64,000 nt of DNA, from assembly GCF_002833405.1 (NCBI RefSeq), contig NZ_CP025135.1, forward strand, positions 973,501-1,037,500. Reading direction: 5' to 3'. Position 1 is the first letter of the stretch. Each line of letters begins with the position of its first letter. The translations under genes and the position numbers were made by a program. Positions 21,438-30,216 of this stretch are shown here, piece by piece. Below the pieces are notes generated by a model. It worked only from the letters and a program-made list of their open reading frames with translations. It ran no database searches and was not told the DNA's origin. The DNA comes from Planococcus sp. MB-3u-03. GTDB lineage: Bacteria > Bacillota > Bacilli > Bacillales_A > Planococcaceae.

Positions 21438-22465
21438 TGACACTCGAAATTATCGGGATTTCCGTTCTTTGGCTGTTTTTGTTCCTCTACGTCATCGTGG
21501 CGTCGATTGATTTCGGCGCCGGATTCTTTAACGCCTACAGTGCTTTTTCCGACAAACAGCATATTCTGACAGGCATCATCCAGCGCTATCTGTCGCCGGT
21601 ATGGGAAGTGACGAACGTCTTTTTCGTTTTCTTCTTTGTCGGCATCATCGGGTTCTTTCCGCAGACAGCGTTCTACTACGGCACGACGCTTCTCGTACCG
21701 GCAAGCATTGCGCTTATTTTGCTGGCAGTGCGTGGTTCGTATTATGCCTTCGCCACTTACGGCGCGAAGATCAATCACCGTGGTTATATCTATATGTACG
21801 GCTTATCCGGCCTATTGCTTCCGGCGGCACTGTCGCCGGTGCTGGCCATTTCAGAAGGCGGCTTTATGCGCCTTGAGGGCGGGCAGCCGTCGCTTGATTA
21901 CTGGGCGCTGTTTACAAGCCCCTTGATGTGGAGCATCGTCGTCTTGAGCATTGCCGCAGTATTGTATATTTCCGCTGTGTTCTTGACTTGGTATGCGTGG
22001 AAAGCAGGAGACGAGAAAGCGACGCAGCTCGTCCGCAAATACGCATTGGTTTGGGCAGGCCCGACGATTGTCACGGCGACCGGCATCATTTTCGAGCTTC
22101 GCGGGCACAATCCGGAACATTATGCGAGCTTGCTCGATTTGTGGTGGATGTTCGCGCTGTCGTTCCTGTTGTTCCTTGGCACTGTATTTTTGATTTGGAA
22201 AAAGCGCAATTATGGCTTGGCGTTTATCTTGCTCGTCGGCCAGTTCTTTACCGCGTTTTTTGCCTACGGAGCGTCGCATTACCCATATCTGTTGTATCCG
22301 CATTTGACGATTTATGATAGCTTCACGAATGAATCGATGGCGATCGCCTTGATCATCGCCTTTATTGCAGGGCTTGGGCTATTGCTGCCATCGCTGTATC
22401 TCTTATTCCGCCTGTTCCTATTCGACAAAGATGATGTCAAAGGGAAATCGGATTATCATGCCTAA
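21437..22465 (+). CDS. cydB: bd-type quinol oxidase subunit II
   Basis: The 342-residue partner subunit, with eight or nine predicted membrane helices. It begins MTLEIIGISVLWLFLFLYVIVASIDFGAGFF, where the WxxxxxxYxxxxxxDFGAG pattern is the family signature. It overlaps cydA by one base and is followed 14 bases later by the tiny cydS. The intact frame contrasts with the broken cydA. Together the three genes encode a complete oxidase. Confidence 0.93.
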   Translation: MTLEIIGISVLWLFLFLYVIVASIDFGAGFFNAYSAFSDKQHILTGIIQRYLSPVWEVTNVFFVFFFVGIIGFFPQTAFYYGTTLLVPASIALILLAVRGSYYAFATYGAKINHRGYIYMYGLSGLLLPAALSPVLAISEGGFMRLEGGQPSLDYWALFTSPLMWSIVVLSIAAVLYISAVFLTWYAWKAGDEKATQLVRKYALVWAGPTIVTATGIIFELRGHNPEHYASLLDLWWMFALSFLLFLGTVFLIWKKRNYGLAFILLVGQFFTAFFAYGASHYPYLLYPHLTIYDSFTNESMAIALIIAFIAGLGLLLPSLYLLFRLFLFDKDDVKGKSDYHA

Positions 22466-22479
22466 GGAGGCTGTGAAAG

Positions 22480-22590
22480 ATGAATGATTTTTTCATTTTC
22501 TATGCGCCGTTTCTGGTGATCATCCTGGCGATTGCCGTCGGTTTCTGGATATCACTGAAAGATGGCCCGGTAACGAAAGACAAAAAATAA
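22480..22590 (+). CDS. cydS: Small bd oxidase subunit CydS
   Basis: A 36-residue single-helix peptide beginning MNDFFIFYAPFLVIILAIAV and continuing GFWISLKDGPVTKDKK. A strong AAGGAGG site lies nine bases before the ATG. The pattern F-x-I-x-YAP-x-x-V then FW-x-x-LKD matches my memory of CydS (33 residues) in the Geobacillus thermodenitrificans bd oxidase structure, where it lies beside CydA and blocks a channel. Its place directly after cydB, before the operon terminator, supports the call. Easily missed by gene callers because of its size. Confidence 0.85.
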   Translation: MNDFFIFYAPFLVIILAIAVGFWISLKDGPVTKDKK

Positions 22591-22623
22591 AACTGTGGCG
22601 GGAATTTCCCGCCGCAGTTTTTT
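22590..22623 (+). terminator. Terminator of cydABS
   Basis: Stem AAACTG-GGCGGGA / TCCCGCC-CAGTTT with one bulge, followed by Ts, beginning at the cydS stop. Confidence 0.85.
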
Positions 22624-22678
22624 ACTGCTTAAAAAGCGGATATGTTACAATAAGTCAATGTGAAATGGAGTGAACGTA

Positions 22679-24040
22679 ATGAAACCAGTAACGAAAAATG
22701 ACCGTCTGTCGGTCTATGTCGAAGACTTGACGCATGACGGGGCGGGCGTCGCCAAAGTGGACGGCTATCCGCTGTTCATCAAAGATGCACTGCCCGGCGA
22801 GACCGTGACAGTGCACGTATTGAAAACCTTGAAGTCCTACGGGTTTGCCAAGCTCATCTCGATTGAAGAAAATTCCCCGGACCGCATCGACGCGCCGTGC
22901 CCGGTATTTGAAATTTGCGGCGGCTGCCAGCTGCAGCATTTGTCCTACGAAGGCCAATTGAAATACAAAGAGAAAGTTGTGCGCGATGCCATGACGCGGC
23001 TCGGGAAATTGCCGGACGTGCCGGTCCATCCGGTCAAAGGCATGGACAATCCGTGGCGCTACCGCAATAAATCGCAGATTCCGTTCGGCCAAGAAGATGG
23101 GCGCGTCGTAGCCGGTTTCTACCAGCCGCGGTCGCATCGCATTGCGGATACCGATATCTGCTTGATCCAAACACCGGAAGCGGATGTTTTGATGGCGTCG
23201 CTCAAGCGCAATTTGCAGGACATGGGCATCGAGCCGTATGAAGAAAAGACGCACCGCGGCATGCTGCGCCACGTCGTGCTCCGCAAAGGGCGCGTGACGG
23301 GCGAATTGATGGTCGTATTGGTGACGAAGAAGCAGAAATTCCCGCAAGCAGAACGTGCCGTGGAAGCGATCCGCGCCGCATTGCCTGAGGTCACATCGAT
23401 CATGCAAAACGTCAACGGAGACAAGATCAATGTCATCTTCGGAAACGAAACGATCAATCTATGGGGCAAAGACATCATTGAAGACCGCATTGGCGATGTG
23501 CGCTTCGAGATCTCTGCGCGGTCATTCTATCAAGTCAATCCGGAACAGACAGAAGTGCTGTACGGGCAGGCGCTTGACTATGCGGGGCTGACAGGAAGCG
23601 AGACAGTAATCGATGCATATTGCGGCATCGGCACGATTTCGTTATTCCTTGCACAGCGCGCAAAATTTGTCATGGGCGTCGAGATCGTCCCACAAGCGAT
23701 CGAAGATGCCAAACGCAATGCCGACTTGAACGGCTTCACAAATACTTTATTCGAAGCAGGGCCAGCCGAGGAAGTCATTCCGCGCTGGTACAAAGATGGC
23801 AAACAAGCCGATGTGCTTGTCGTCGATCCGCCGCGAAAAGGCTGCGACGAAGCACTGTTGCAGACGATGCTTGAACAGAAGCCAGAGCGCATCGTCTACG
23901 TCTCCTGCAACCCAGCAACGCTCGCACGCGACTTGCGCATCTTGGAAGATGGCGGCTACCGGACCCAGGAAGTTCAGCCGGTCGATATGTTCCCGCAGAC
24001 GACCCACGTCGAATGTGTCGCGTGGCTGACGAGAAGCTGA
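22679..24040 (+). CDS. rlmCD: 23S rRNA (uracil-C5)-methyltransferase RlmCD
   Basis: A 453-residue SAM enzyme of the TrmA/RumA group; the B. subtilis homologue YefA makes m5U747 and m5U1939. Domains: N-terminal TRAM ([22 protein letters not shown]), an iron-sulfur Cys cluster ([15 protein letters not shown]), and a Rossmann core with the [16 protein letters not shown] loop and the catalytic Cys in [12 protein letters not shown]. The ATG at 22679 follows GGAG; an in-frame GTG nine bases upstream is less likely. A paralogue lies at 57385-58749 on the other strand. Confidence 0.92.
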   Translation: MKPVTKNDRLSVYVEDLTHDGAGVAKVDGYPLFIKDALPGETVTVHVLKTLKSYGFAKLISIEENSPDRIDAPCPVFEICGGCQLQHLSYEGQLKYKEKVVRDAMTRLGKLPDVPVHPVKGMDNPWRYRNKSQIPFGQEDGRVVAGFYQPRSHRIADTDICLIQTPEADVLMASLKRNLQDMGIEPYEEKTHRGMLRHVVLRKGRVTGELMVVLVTKKQKFPQAERAVEAIRAALPEVTSIMQNVNGDKINVIFGNETINLWGKDIIEDRIGDVRFEISARSFYQVNPEQTEVLYGQALDYAGLTGSETVIDAYCGIGTISLFLAQRAKFVMGVEIVPQAIEDAKRNADLNGFTNTLFEAGPAEEVIPRWYKDGKQADVLVVDPPRKGCDEALLQTMLEQKPERIVYVSCNPATLARDLRILEDGGYRTQEVQPVDMFPQTTHVECVAWLTRS

Positions 24041-24098
24041 TGGGCTTCCGATAAGAATGAATTATTGATTTATGAAAAATAATGTAATTTAATAGTCG

Positions 24099-24139
24099 AC
24101 CCCCAATGATTGTTCTTTGAACAGCATTGGGGGTTTTAT
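24099..24139 (+). terminator. Terminator after rlmCD
   Basis: Perfect 10-bp stem ACCCCCAATG / CATTGGGGGT with a 16-base loop and a T-rich tail. Confidence 0.85.
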
Positions 24140-24269
24140 TATGGAAGAGGAAAACGAAACTGAGGACTTTAGGTGGAATGAATATGTTGCGTGGCAGGGA
24201 AGTAGTCAGGCAATGATGGATGAAGCGTCGAAAAGGAATTGCGGATGCTTCAACGAAGGAGGGAACGGT

Positions 24270-24746
24270 ATGGAAATCGGCATTATTGTGCATTCCCAGA
24301 CGGGGCATACCTTGCTTGTCGGCGAACGGCTTCGTGAAAAATTACAAAGCGGTGGCCATGAAGTTCGTTTAATGAGGATACAAAATTTCGAGAACGAAGA
24401 CGCGAAAAATCCAACAGATGTACAATTGGATTCATTGCCGGACACCAAAGGATATGATGCTTTGATTTTTGGCGCATGGGTACAGGGCTTTACGCTATGT
24501 CCTGGATTTATAAAGTATGCGGAACAACTTCCGGATCTCGGCCAAACACCGGTATCTTGTTTCTTGACGCAGCAATTCCGCTATAAATGGATGGGCGGCA
24601 ATAGGGCCATATCCAAAATGAAGACATCGCTTGAAGCAAAAGGGGCAGTGGTCAAATCGACCGCCATCATCAATTGGTCCCATAAAAAAAGAGAACAGCA
24701 AATCGAGGAATTGGCGGAACGCTTCAGCGGCCAGTACAAAGTTTAG
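24270..24746 (+). CDS. Flavodoxin-family protein
   Basis: A 158-residue flavodoxin fold. It opens MEIGIIVHSQTGHTLLVGERL, where SQTGHT is the phosphate-binding loop for FMN, and continues with DALIFGAWVQGFTLCPGFIKY. Electron donor and acceptor cannot be told. The ATG at 24270 follows AAGGAGGG; the frame is open back to 24117 but that part overlaps the previous terminator. An acetyltransferase gene follows 48 bases downstream. Confidence 0.82.
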   Translation: MEIGIIVHSQTGHTLLVGERLREKLQSGGHEVRLMRIQNFENEDAKNPTDVQLDSLPDTKGYDALIFGAWVQGFTLCPGFIKYAEQLPDLGQTPVSCFLTQQFRYKWMGGNRAISKMKTSLEAKGAVVKSTAIINWSHKKREQQIEELAERFSGQYKV

Positions 24747-24794
24747 CCAGTGGCAAGGGAGCATTTTAGGTAGCAAGAAAGGGAGCCGGAGATC

Positions 24795-25265
24795 ATGTCA
24801 AAAACCCAATTTAAACGGCTGGTGGATGATGCGCAGTCACTGGAATTGTTCAGGGAGTTGAATGTTTTGTTTGCGGATGCATTTGAAGAGGACGAAACGT
24901 ATCTCGGAAACCCGCCGTCCGATGGCTATCTCCAATCTTTATTGGCAAAAGAGCATGTCCTCGTTTGTGCGGCATTGTCCGGCGGCGAACTTGCAGGCGG
25001 GCTTGTCGCATACGTACTGGATAAATTCGAGCAGCAGCGGAAGGAAGTATACATCTATGACTTAGCAGTGGCCAGCAAATACCGCAGGAGAAAAGTCGCG
25101 ACCGGGCTGATTCAGTTTGTCCAGGCGGAAGCGCAAGGTTTAGGCGCATGGGTTGTCTTTGTCCAAGCGGATCCTGTAGACACGGCTGCCGTGAAACTTT
25201 ATAGCTCGCTCGGCACGCGGGAAGATGTGTTGCATTTTGATTTCAAGCTAGAGGAAAATGAATGA
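24795..25265 (+). CDS. AAC(3)-I-like N-acetyltransferase
   Basis: A 156-residue GNAT protein that closely resembles aminoglycoside 3-N-acetyltransferases of the AAC(3)-I group. From memory of AAC(3)-Ia, the shared blocks are AYVLDKFEQ (72-80), EVYIYDLAV (84-92), the RR-x-(3)-AT acetyl-CoA loop (97-103), LGAWVVFVQAD (116-126) and LYSSLGTREDVLHFD (135-149). Whether it acetylates gentamicin-type drugs is not known; chromosomal relatives may have other substrates. GC content and neighbours give no sign of a recent mobile element. Confidence 0.8.
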   Translation: MSKTQFKRLVDDAQSLELFRELNVLFADAFEEDETYLGNPPSDGYLQSLLAKEHVLVCAALSGGELAGGLVAYVLDKFEQQRKEVYIYDLAVASKYRRRKVATGLIQFVQAEAQGLGAWVVFVQADPVDTAAVKLYSSLGTREDVLHFDFKLEENE

Positions 25266-25360
25266 CAGCCATCTTAGTTGTTTAGTGCGCCTTGTAAAAG
25301 CAGGACAACAGGCGCTAACTATGGAAGTAGAGTGGAGAGCTTTCAGGAGGAGGATGAGCG

Positions 25361-25786
25361 ATGTACGAACAAAAAACGAAAGAACACGAAGGCAGTGTCA
25401 TTGAATTCATCGAGTCGGTCGAAAAGCCGTCAAAAAAAGAAGATGCCTACCGGCTGCTGGAGATTTTCGAACAAGCGACCGGCCATCCAGCAAAAATGTG
25501 GGGCGATAGCATCATCGGTTTCGGGTCTTACCATTATCGCTACGCGACAGGCCATGAAGGCGACGCGCCTCTCGCCGGGTTTTCCCCGCGCAAAGCGAAA
25601 ATCAGCCTGTATTTGACGGGATGTGCGGACAAAGAGCCGGATGCGCTCGAGCGATTGGGAAAATGCACGGCCGGTAAATCCTGCATTTACATCAATAAGC
25701 TCAGCGATATCGATCCGGAAGTGCTGAAAGAATTGATTCGCAATGCAGTTTCTTATTTGCAGGAGCGCTATCCCGGCAAAGCCTAA
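25361..25786 (+). CDS. DUF1801 domain protein
   Basis: A 141-residue soluble protein of the DUF1801 (YdhG-like) family, with the pattern GHPAKMWGDSIIGFGSYHYRY followed by SPRKAKISLYLTG and GKSCIYINKLSDID. The fold is related to iron-chaperone-like proteins in some lineages, but no function is established. An AGGAGGAGG site precedes the ATG. It stands apart from its neighbours, with a weak hairpin at about 25811-25840 after it. Confidence 0.85.
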   Translation: MYEQKTKEHEGSVIEFIESVEKPSKKEDAYRLLEIFEQATGHPAKMWGDSIIGFGSYHYRYATGHEGDAPLAGFSPRKAKISLYLTGCADKEPDALERLGKCTAGKSCIYINKLSDIDPEVLKELIRNAVSYLQERYPGKA

Positions 25787-25877
25787 GCAGAAATTTGTCG
25801 AAACTGGGGCGGCCGAAAAAATTATCGGCAGTTTTTCTTTTGGCAGGTTTTAGGCTGTTATCGTTTCGGGTATAGAA

Positions 25878-25890
25878 ATAGTGACACTAT
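25878..25890. promoter_or_regulatory. Possible operator before the FbpA-like gene
   Basis: ATAGTG-A-CACTAT is a perfect 6-1-6 palindrome just downstream of a possible -10 box (TATAGA at 25871) and before the AAGGAG site. It does not match the Fur consensus. Confidence 0.35.
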
Positions 25891-25912
25891 CTGCAAGGAG
25901 AGAAGAAGCACG

Positions 25913-26071
25913 ATGGAACACATACCCGAGTCGAAATTCGAAGACAAACGGTCGATGGTCATTGATGAGCTCGTTTCGAAGAATGTCTTCAAGATCAACG
26001 GCAGGCAGCTTTACGAACTGTCCTTATATGAACTGTTAAAGGAATACACCGATAAAAGCCTAAGCTCATGA
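25913..26071 (+). CDS. FbpA-like small basic protein
   Basis: A 52-residue peptide, too short for many gene finders. The core VIDELVSKNVFKINGRQLYE followed by LSLYELLKEY matches the pattern of the Fur-regulated basic protein A family (LI-x-LL-x-x-G-x-YK-x-x-G-x-QLYELTLSELE). In B. subtilis FbpA works with the small RNA FsrA in the iron-sparing response. An AAGGAG site lies 12 bases before the ATG. The stop codon lies inside the terminator stem. I see no Fur box upstream, so iron control is unproven here. Confidence 0.7.
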   Translation: MEHIPESKFEDKRSMVIDELVSKNVFKINGRQLYELSLYELLKEYTDKSLSS

Positions 26072-26085
26072 GCTCAGGCTTTTTT
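26054..26085 (+). terminator. Terminator overlapping the FbpA-like gene end
   Basis: AAAAGCCT-AGCTCATGAGCT-AGGCTTTT forms a long stem centred on the palindrome AGCTCATGAGCT with a T run after it. Confidence 0.85.
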
Positions 26086-26141
26086 AGATATATACGGTCC
26101 TGGATAAAGGGCTTATTTTGCACCATGTGGGAGGAACAGGC

Positions 26142-27590
26142 ATGCACCATCAAAAACTGGAAGACTACCGCAAAAACAAGCTCGACGAAATGACGATTGC
26201 CCAATTGCAAAAAGAAATGGAAACAAGCAAGCTGACTTCGGAAGAGCTTGTGCTGATGTATAAAGAAAATATTTCGCTGCGCGATAAAAATACCCACGCC
26301 GTGCTCGAGATCAATCCGGACGCCTTGCTTGTTGCCCAGGCGCTGGATTTTGAGCGCAAGCATAAAGGGCCGCGTTCGAAACTGCATGGCATCCCTCTGC
26401 TCGTGAAAGACAATATGGACAGCGGCGATAAAATGCATACAAGTGCCGGTTCACTCGCCATGGCAGACCATTACGCGCTGCGCGATGCGAAAGTGGTGGA
26501 AAAGCTGCGTGCGGCGGGGGCGATCATCCTTGGAAAAACGAATATGACCGAGTGGGCGAATTTCATGAGCGATAAAATGACCAACGGCTATAGCTCGCGC
26601 GGCGGCCAAGTGAAGAACCCGTACGGCCCTTTCGATGTCGGCGGGTCGAGTTCAGGATCGGCAGCCGGAGTGGCTTCGAATTTGGCTTCGGCTGCGGTCG
26701 GGACTGAAACTTCCGGTTCGATCATTAACCCGGCGGCACAGAACAGCCTTGTCGGCATCAAGCCGACGATCGGTTTGATCAGCCGCACTGGGATCATTCC
26801 TTTATCGCATACGCAAGACACTGCCGGCCCGATTGCGCGCACAGTGGAAGATGCAGTGGCGGTATTCGCAGCTTTGATCGGAACAGATCCGGAAGACGAA
26901 ATCACATTGTTTGCCGAACAGTTCAAGGGCTATGATTGGCAGCAGCATTTGAAAGAAGACGGCTTGTCTGGCGCTGTACTCGGCGTGGACCATCAATTGT
27001 TCACGGATATCACAAAAGAGCAGTCCGCTGCATTCGAACAGGCCATGGAGCAGCTGCGTGCATGCGGAGCCGTCATCAAGGAAGTCGACCTTGGCGCCGA
27101 TCAGGAAGATCTCGGCTTTGCGGTGCTGCTCCATGAATTCAAGGCGGACTTGAATGCCTATTTGGCTCGCTCAAGTCCTGACCACCGGATCCGTTCAATG
27201 AGTGACATCATTTCATATAATGAAGAGCATGCCGAGCGGATGTTAAAATTTGGCCAGAATTTATTGGAGCAAGCCAATGGCATGAGCGGGAACTTGACGG
27301 AGAGGGAATATGTCGAGGCGCTTGAACGCAACCGTTTCTTGGCTGCTGAACAGGGCATGAATAAGCGCCTCGGGCAAGCCGGGGCAGATGCGCTTCTTCT
27401 GCCGCAGGATTTTGGCTGCAATATCGGTGCCGCTGCCGGGTTCCCTTCGATCACGGTGCCGTCTGGATTAACGGAATTAGGCGAACCGTTCGGTATCACG
27501 TTTGCCGGGCAGGCATTCGATGAGCCGAAGCTGATTGAATATGCTTATGCTTTTGAGCAAGCGGCAGCGGGGCGGAGGCGCCCATCATAA
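26142..27590 (+). CDS. Amidase-signature family hydrolase
   Basis: A 482-residue amidase. The Ser-Ser-Lys triad is visible as the Lys in LLVKDNMD, the Ser in GTETSGSI, and the nucleophile region GGSSSGSAAG. It is similar to GatA in fold but its C-terminal half differs, so it is a stand-alone amidase of unknown substrate. The ATG at 26142 follows GGGAGG; an in-frame TTG at 26118 is less likely. It converges with the tetR gene across a shared terminator. Confidence 0.88.
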   Translation: MHHQKLEDYRKNKLDEMTIAQLQKEMETSKLTSEELVLMYKENISLRDKNTHAVLEINPDALLVAQALDFERKHKGPRSKLHGIPLLVKDNMDSGDKMHTSAGSLAMADHYALRDAKVVEKLRAAGAIILGKTNMTEWANFMSDKMTNGYSSRGGQVKNPYGPFDVGGSSSGSAAGVASNLASAAVGTETSGSIINPAAQNSLVGIKPTIGLISRTGIIPLSHTQDTAGPIARTVEDAVAVFAALIGTDPEDEITLFAEQFKGYDWQQHLKEDGLSGAVLGVDHQLFTDITKEQSAAFEQAMEQLRACGAVIKEVDLGADQEDLGFAVLLHEFKADLNAYLARSSPDHRIRSMSDIISYNEEHAERMLKFGQNLLEQANGMSGNLTEREYVEALERNRFLAAEQGMNKRLGQAGADALLLPQDFGCNIGAAAGFPSITVPSGLTELGEPFGITFAGQAFDEPKLIEYAYAFEQAAAGRRRPS

Positions 27591-27630
27591 AAATCCCTTC
27601 CTTGGATGAAATTCCAAGGAGGGGATTTTC
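27589..27630. terminator. Bidirectional terminator between the amidase and tetR
   Basis: AAAATCCC-TCCTTGGA pairs with TCCAAGGA-GGGGATTTT; the arms carry A and T runs on both sides. Confidence 0.85.
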
Positions 27631-28460
27631 ATTTGATTTGACGCCATACTTGTTCCAAAAATCTGCAGTTCCGTATCGTCTGTGCTTTGGCCTAAAGAAG
27701 TCAGCACGCTATTGACGATGGCTTTGCGCGGCTTTTCAGCCGTGAGTTCATCGGCGAGAAACGCAAGCAATTGCTGCAAGTCAGGATCTTCCGCGCCAGC
27801 GGCAAGCGTCTGCAATTGCTTGGCACTGTCGGCTAAAGTCGGCAACTGCTTGTTTTGATCCAATAGATGCTCGGATAAAATCGCTTGCCGTCTTTCAATT
27901 GGGTCTCGACCGCTTGCTTCATGCGATGGACGATATAGACGGTCAGTTCATCAAGCGGCAGCTGCTGGCCGGTGCCGAGCCGCCACACATGCATTAATTG
28001 CTGGAGCGCCCTGTTGGCCATCGCGGCATTTTCCAGGGCATAAGGACGCGCCTCTTCACCGAACATATCCACAATGCGGCTGCTCAGCCACTTGAGCTCT
28101 GCAATGTACTGGCTTTCCTGAAAGCTTTCAATTCTTCGTCTTGGGAATAGAAGATGCTTTCGTACAAGGAGAACAGATTCTTCTCATGATTCATGCGGAT
28201 GCGAATCGCCAATTGCCTCGCAAACAGGTCTGTGTCGGATGGAGATTCCCGAAGGCAACGGCAATGCGTTGTGCGCGGATATCTTCGCTGATCGATTCCA
28301 TCAAAGCGATCAGGCACCCGATTTCGACGTGAAGTAATTATAGAAAGTACCTTTGGAGATGCCGGCTTCATCCAGAATGTCCTGTATGGAAGAAGCGTTA
28401 TAGCCCTTCTGGATGAACAGACGATGGGCGGCATTGATGATTTGCTGTTTTAGGATTCAT
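27629..28460 (-). CDS. TetR-family regulator, heavily frameshifted in this sequence
   Basis: Reading leftward from the ATG at 28460 (after AAAGGGGA) and restoring lost bases gives a TetR protein of about 275 residues: an HTH with AAHRLFIQKGYNASSIQDIL and DEAGISKGTFYNYFTSKS, then a long ligand domain ending near FLEQVWRQIK. At least five breaks are needed: two As near 28446, one base near 28330, one near 28257, one T near 28129, one A near 27894, and one more near 27650. All but the positions without a clear run are in homopolymers. The true stop is probably the TGA at 27629-27631; reading on to 27585 runs through the terminator. It is divergent from a DHA2 efflux gene that it presumably represses. 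Confidence 0.8.
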
Positions 28461-28477
28461 AATATCCCCTTTTGGAC

Positions 28478-28503
28478 TGATAGTATAGAAAAAGCATACC
28501 GTC
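28478..28503. promoter_or_regulatory. Possible TetR operator
   Basis: TGATAGTAT and ATACCGTCA are inverted half-sites (seven of nine positions match) nine bases apart, in the space between the divergent tetR and efflux genes. A related GATAGAGTATA lies at 28592-28602. Confidence 0.35.
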
Positions 28504-28558
28504 AAAAGCTGATGAAATCAATGTTCCAAACTTATTGCCCGTTCTCAGTCCGTCTTTC

Positions 28559-28587
28559 TTGTAAAAATTATACCGTGAGTATAAAAT
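28559..28587 (+). promoter_or_regulatory. Promoter of the DHA2 efflux gene
   Basis: TTGTAA (28559-28564) and TAAAAT (28582-28587) are separated by 17 bases, 55 bases before the start codon. Confidence 0.5.
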
Positions 28588-28641
28588 ATGTCGATAGAGT
28601 ATAATCAGCCGAATCAAATCGGCGAGACGGAGGAAAGAAAG

Positions 28642-30108
28642 ATGAAAGAAACAACGAAACCACCTTATGGAATCATCGCCATTTTGTTCACCGGAGCATT
28701 TGTGGCGATTTTCAACCAAACACTGCTGAATATTGCCCTTCCGGAAATCATGGTCGACTTATCTGTCGACGCTGCCACTGCGCAATGGCTTGTAACGGGC
28801 TATATGCTCGTCAACGGCATCTTGATTCCGGCGAGCGCTTATTTGATCCAGCGTTATTCAAACCGGGTCATTTTCATTGTCGCCATGTCCCTGTTCTCAC
28901 TCGGGACTTTGCTTGCCGCATTGTCGCCGACATTTGCTATTCTGTTGATCGGGCGTATGGTCCAGGCGTCAGGCGCTGCACTCATGATGCCTTTATTGAT
29001 GAATGTCATGCTGGCCGCCTTCCCGGTTGAAAAAAGAGGGCAGGCGATGGGCGTCTTCGGGATGGTCATGGTCGTGGCGCCAGCAATCGGCCCGACGCTC
29101 TCGGGCTTCATCGTCCAAACCTACTCATGGAGAATCCTGTTCTTTATCGTATTGCCGGTAGCCTTGATTCCGTTACTCCTCGGGATCTTCAAATTGAAAA
29201 ATCTGACCTTCCAAAACCGCGAGCTGTCACTTGACCCATTGTCTCTTGTGCTATCGAGCCTTGGGTTTGGCGGGTTGCTTTACGGATTCAGTTCGGCCGG
29301 CTCACTCGGCTGGGAAAATCCAGCTGTTTACTTGACGGTAGCAATCGGCCTCTTGTCCTTAACGGTCTTTGTGTTCCGCCAAATGAAGCTTAAAGAGCCG
29401 TTATTGGAGCTGCGCGTCTATAAGTACCCGATGTTCGCATTGTCTTCGGTCATATCGGTTACCTTGTCGATGGCAATGTTCTCGGCCATGATCCTCATGC
29501 CGATCTACATCCAGACCATTAAAGGCATTTCCCCGATTCAATCCGGCTTGATGATGCTGCCGGGTGCGCTCGTCATGGGGGTCATGTCCCCGATTACCGG
29601 ACGCATTTTTGACCGATACGGAGCTAAAGTGCTGGCACTGCCTGGCTTGGCTCTTGTTGTCATCACCACCTACCTGTTCAGTAATCTAACGCTGGATACG
29701 GGTTACTATGAAATCATGGCCATCTATACATTGCGCATGTTCGGCATTTCGATGGTCATGATGCCGGTCATGACCAATGGGCTCAATCAATTGCCGATGA
29801 AATCCTATCCGCACGGAACGGCCATCAATAATACTTTGCAGCAAGTTTCCGGCGCGATCGGTTCTGCATTTCTAGTGACCTTGATGAATACGCGTACGGA
29901 GTCGGCAGCACAAGATTTGGTGGCTTCCGGCACAAGTGCACAGGCAGCCACCATCCCTGCCATGCTTGAAGGCATCAACTTTTCGTTTACGGTGTCGACT
30001 TACATCGCGCTCGCTGCTTTCCTGTTGGCGTTATTCATTAAAAAGCCCGACCAGAAAGCAACGGAAAGACAAAAAGAACGCGTGTACAAACAACGCTATG
30101 CAGATTGA
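28642..30108 (+). CDS. DHA2 (EmrB/QacA) family MFS drug transporter
   Basis: A 488-residue proton-driven exporter with about 14 hydrophobic segments. Family signs are NQTLLNIALPEIMVDLSVDA in helix 1, a long run WLVTGYMLVNGILIPASAYLI in helix 2, and motif C-like GMVMVVAPAIGPTLSGFI. The ATG at 28642 has a GGAGG site; earlier in-frame codons lie inside the promoter region. The neighbouring TetR gene points to drug or toxin efflux with ligand-controlled expression. Substrates cannot be told. Confidence 0.88.
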   Translation: MKETTKPPYGIIAILFTGAFVAIFNQTLLNIALPEIMVDLSVDAATAQWLVTGYMLVNGILIPASAYLIQRYSNRVIFIVAMSLFSLGTLLAALSPTFAILLIGRMVQASGAALMMPLLMNVMLAAFPVEKRGQAMGVFGMVMVVAPAIGPTLSGFIVQTYSWRILFFIVLPVALIPLLLGIFKLKNLTFQNRELSLDPLSLVLSSLGFGGLLYGFSSAGSLGWENPAVYLTVAIGLLSLTVFVFRQMKLKEPLLELRVYKYPMFALSSVISVTLSMAMFSAMILMPIYIQTIKGISPIQSGLMMLPGALVMGVMSPITGRIFDRYGAKVLALPGLALVVITTYLFSNLTLDTGYYEIMAIYTLRMFGISMVMMPVMTNGLNQLPMKSYPHGTAINNTLQQVSGAIGSAFLVTLMNTRTESAAQDLVASGTSAQAATIPAMLEGINFSFTVSTYIALAAFLLALFIKKPDQKATERQKERVYKQRYAD

Positions 30109-30145
30109 AAAGAGGCAGTTCCTTTTAAAAAGGAACCGCCTTTTC
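30107..30145 (+). terminator. Terminator after the DHA2 gene
   Basis: AAAAGAGGCAGTTCCTTTT pairs with AAAAGGAACCGCCTTTT around a short loop. Confidence 0.85.
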
Positions 30146-30216
30146 ATTTGCCGAAAAAGGCGGCCAAGAGCCGGATATGGTACACTTAAGGCATCGAAAA
30201 GAAGGTGGAATGACAC

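Noticed and set aside
22655..23407. 250-codon frame on the minus strand opposite rlmCD
   Set aside because: Shadow frame; composition rich in His, Arg and Phe as expected from antisense of a real gene.
24141..24269. N-terminal extension of the flavodoxin gene from the ATG at 24141
   Set aside because: That ATG lies in the T tail of the rlmCD terminator without a ribosome site, while ATG 24270 has AAGGAGGG and opens the flavodoxin fold.
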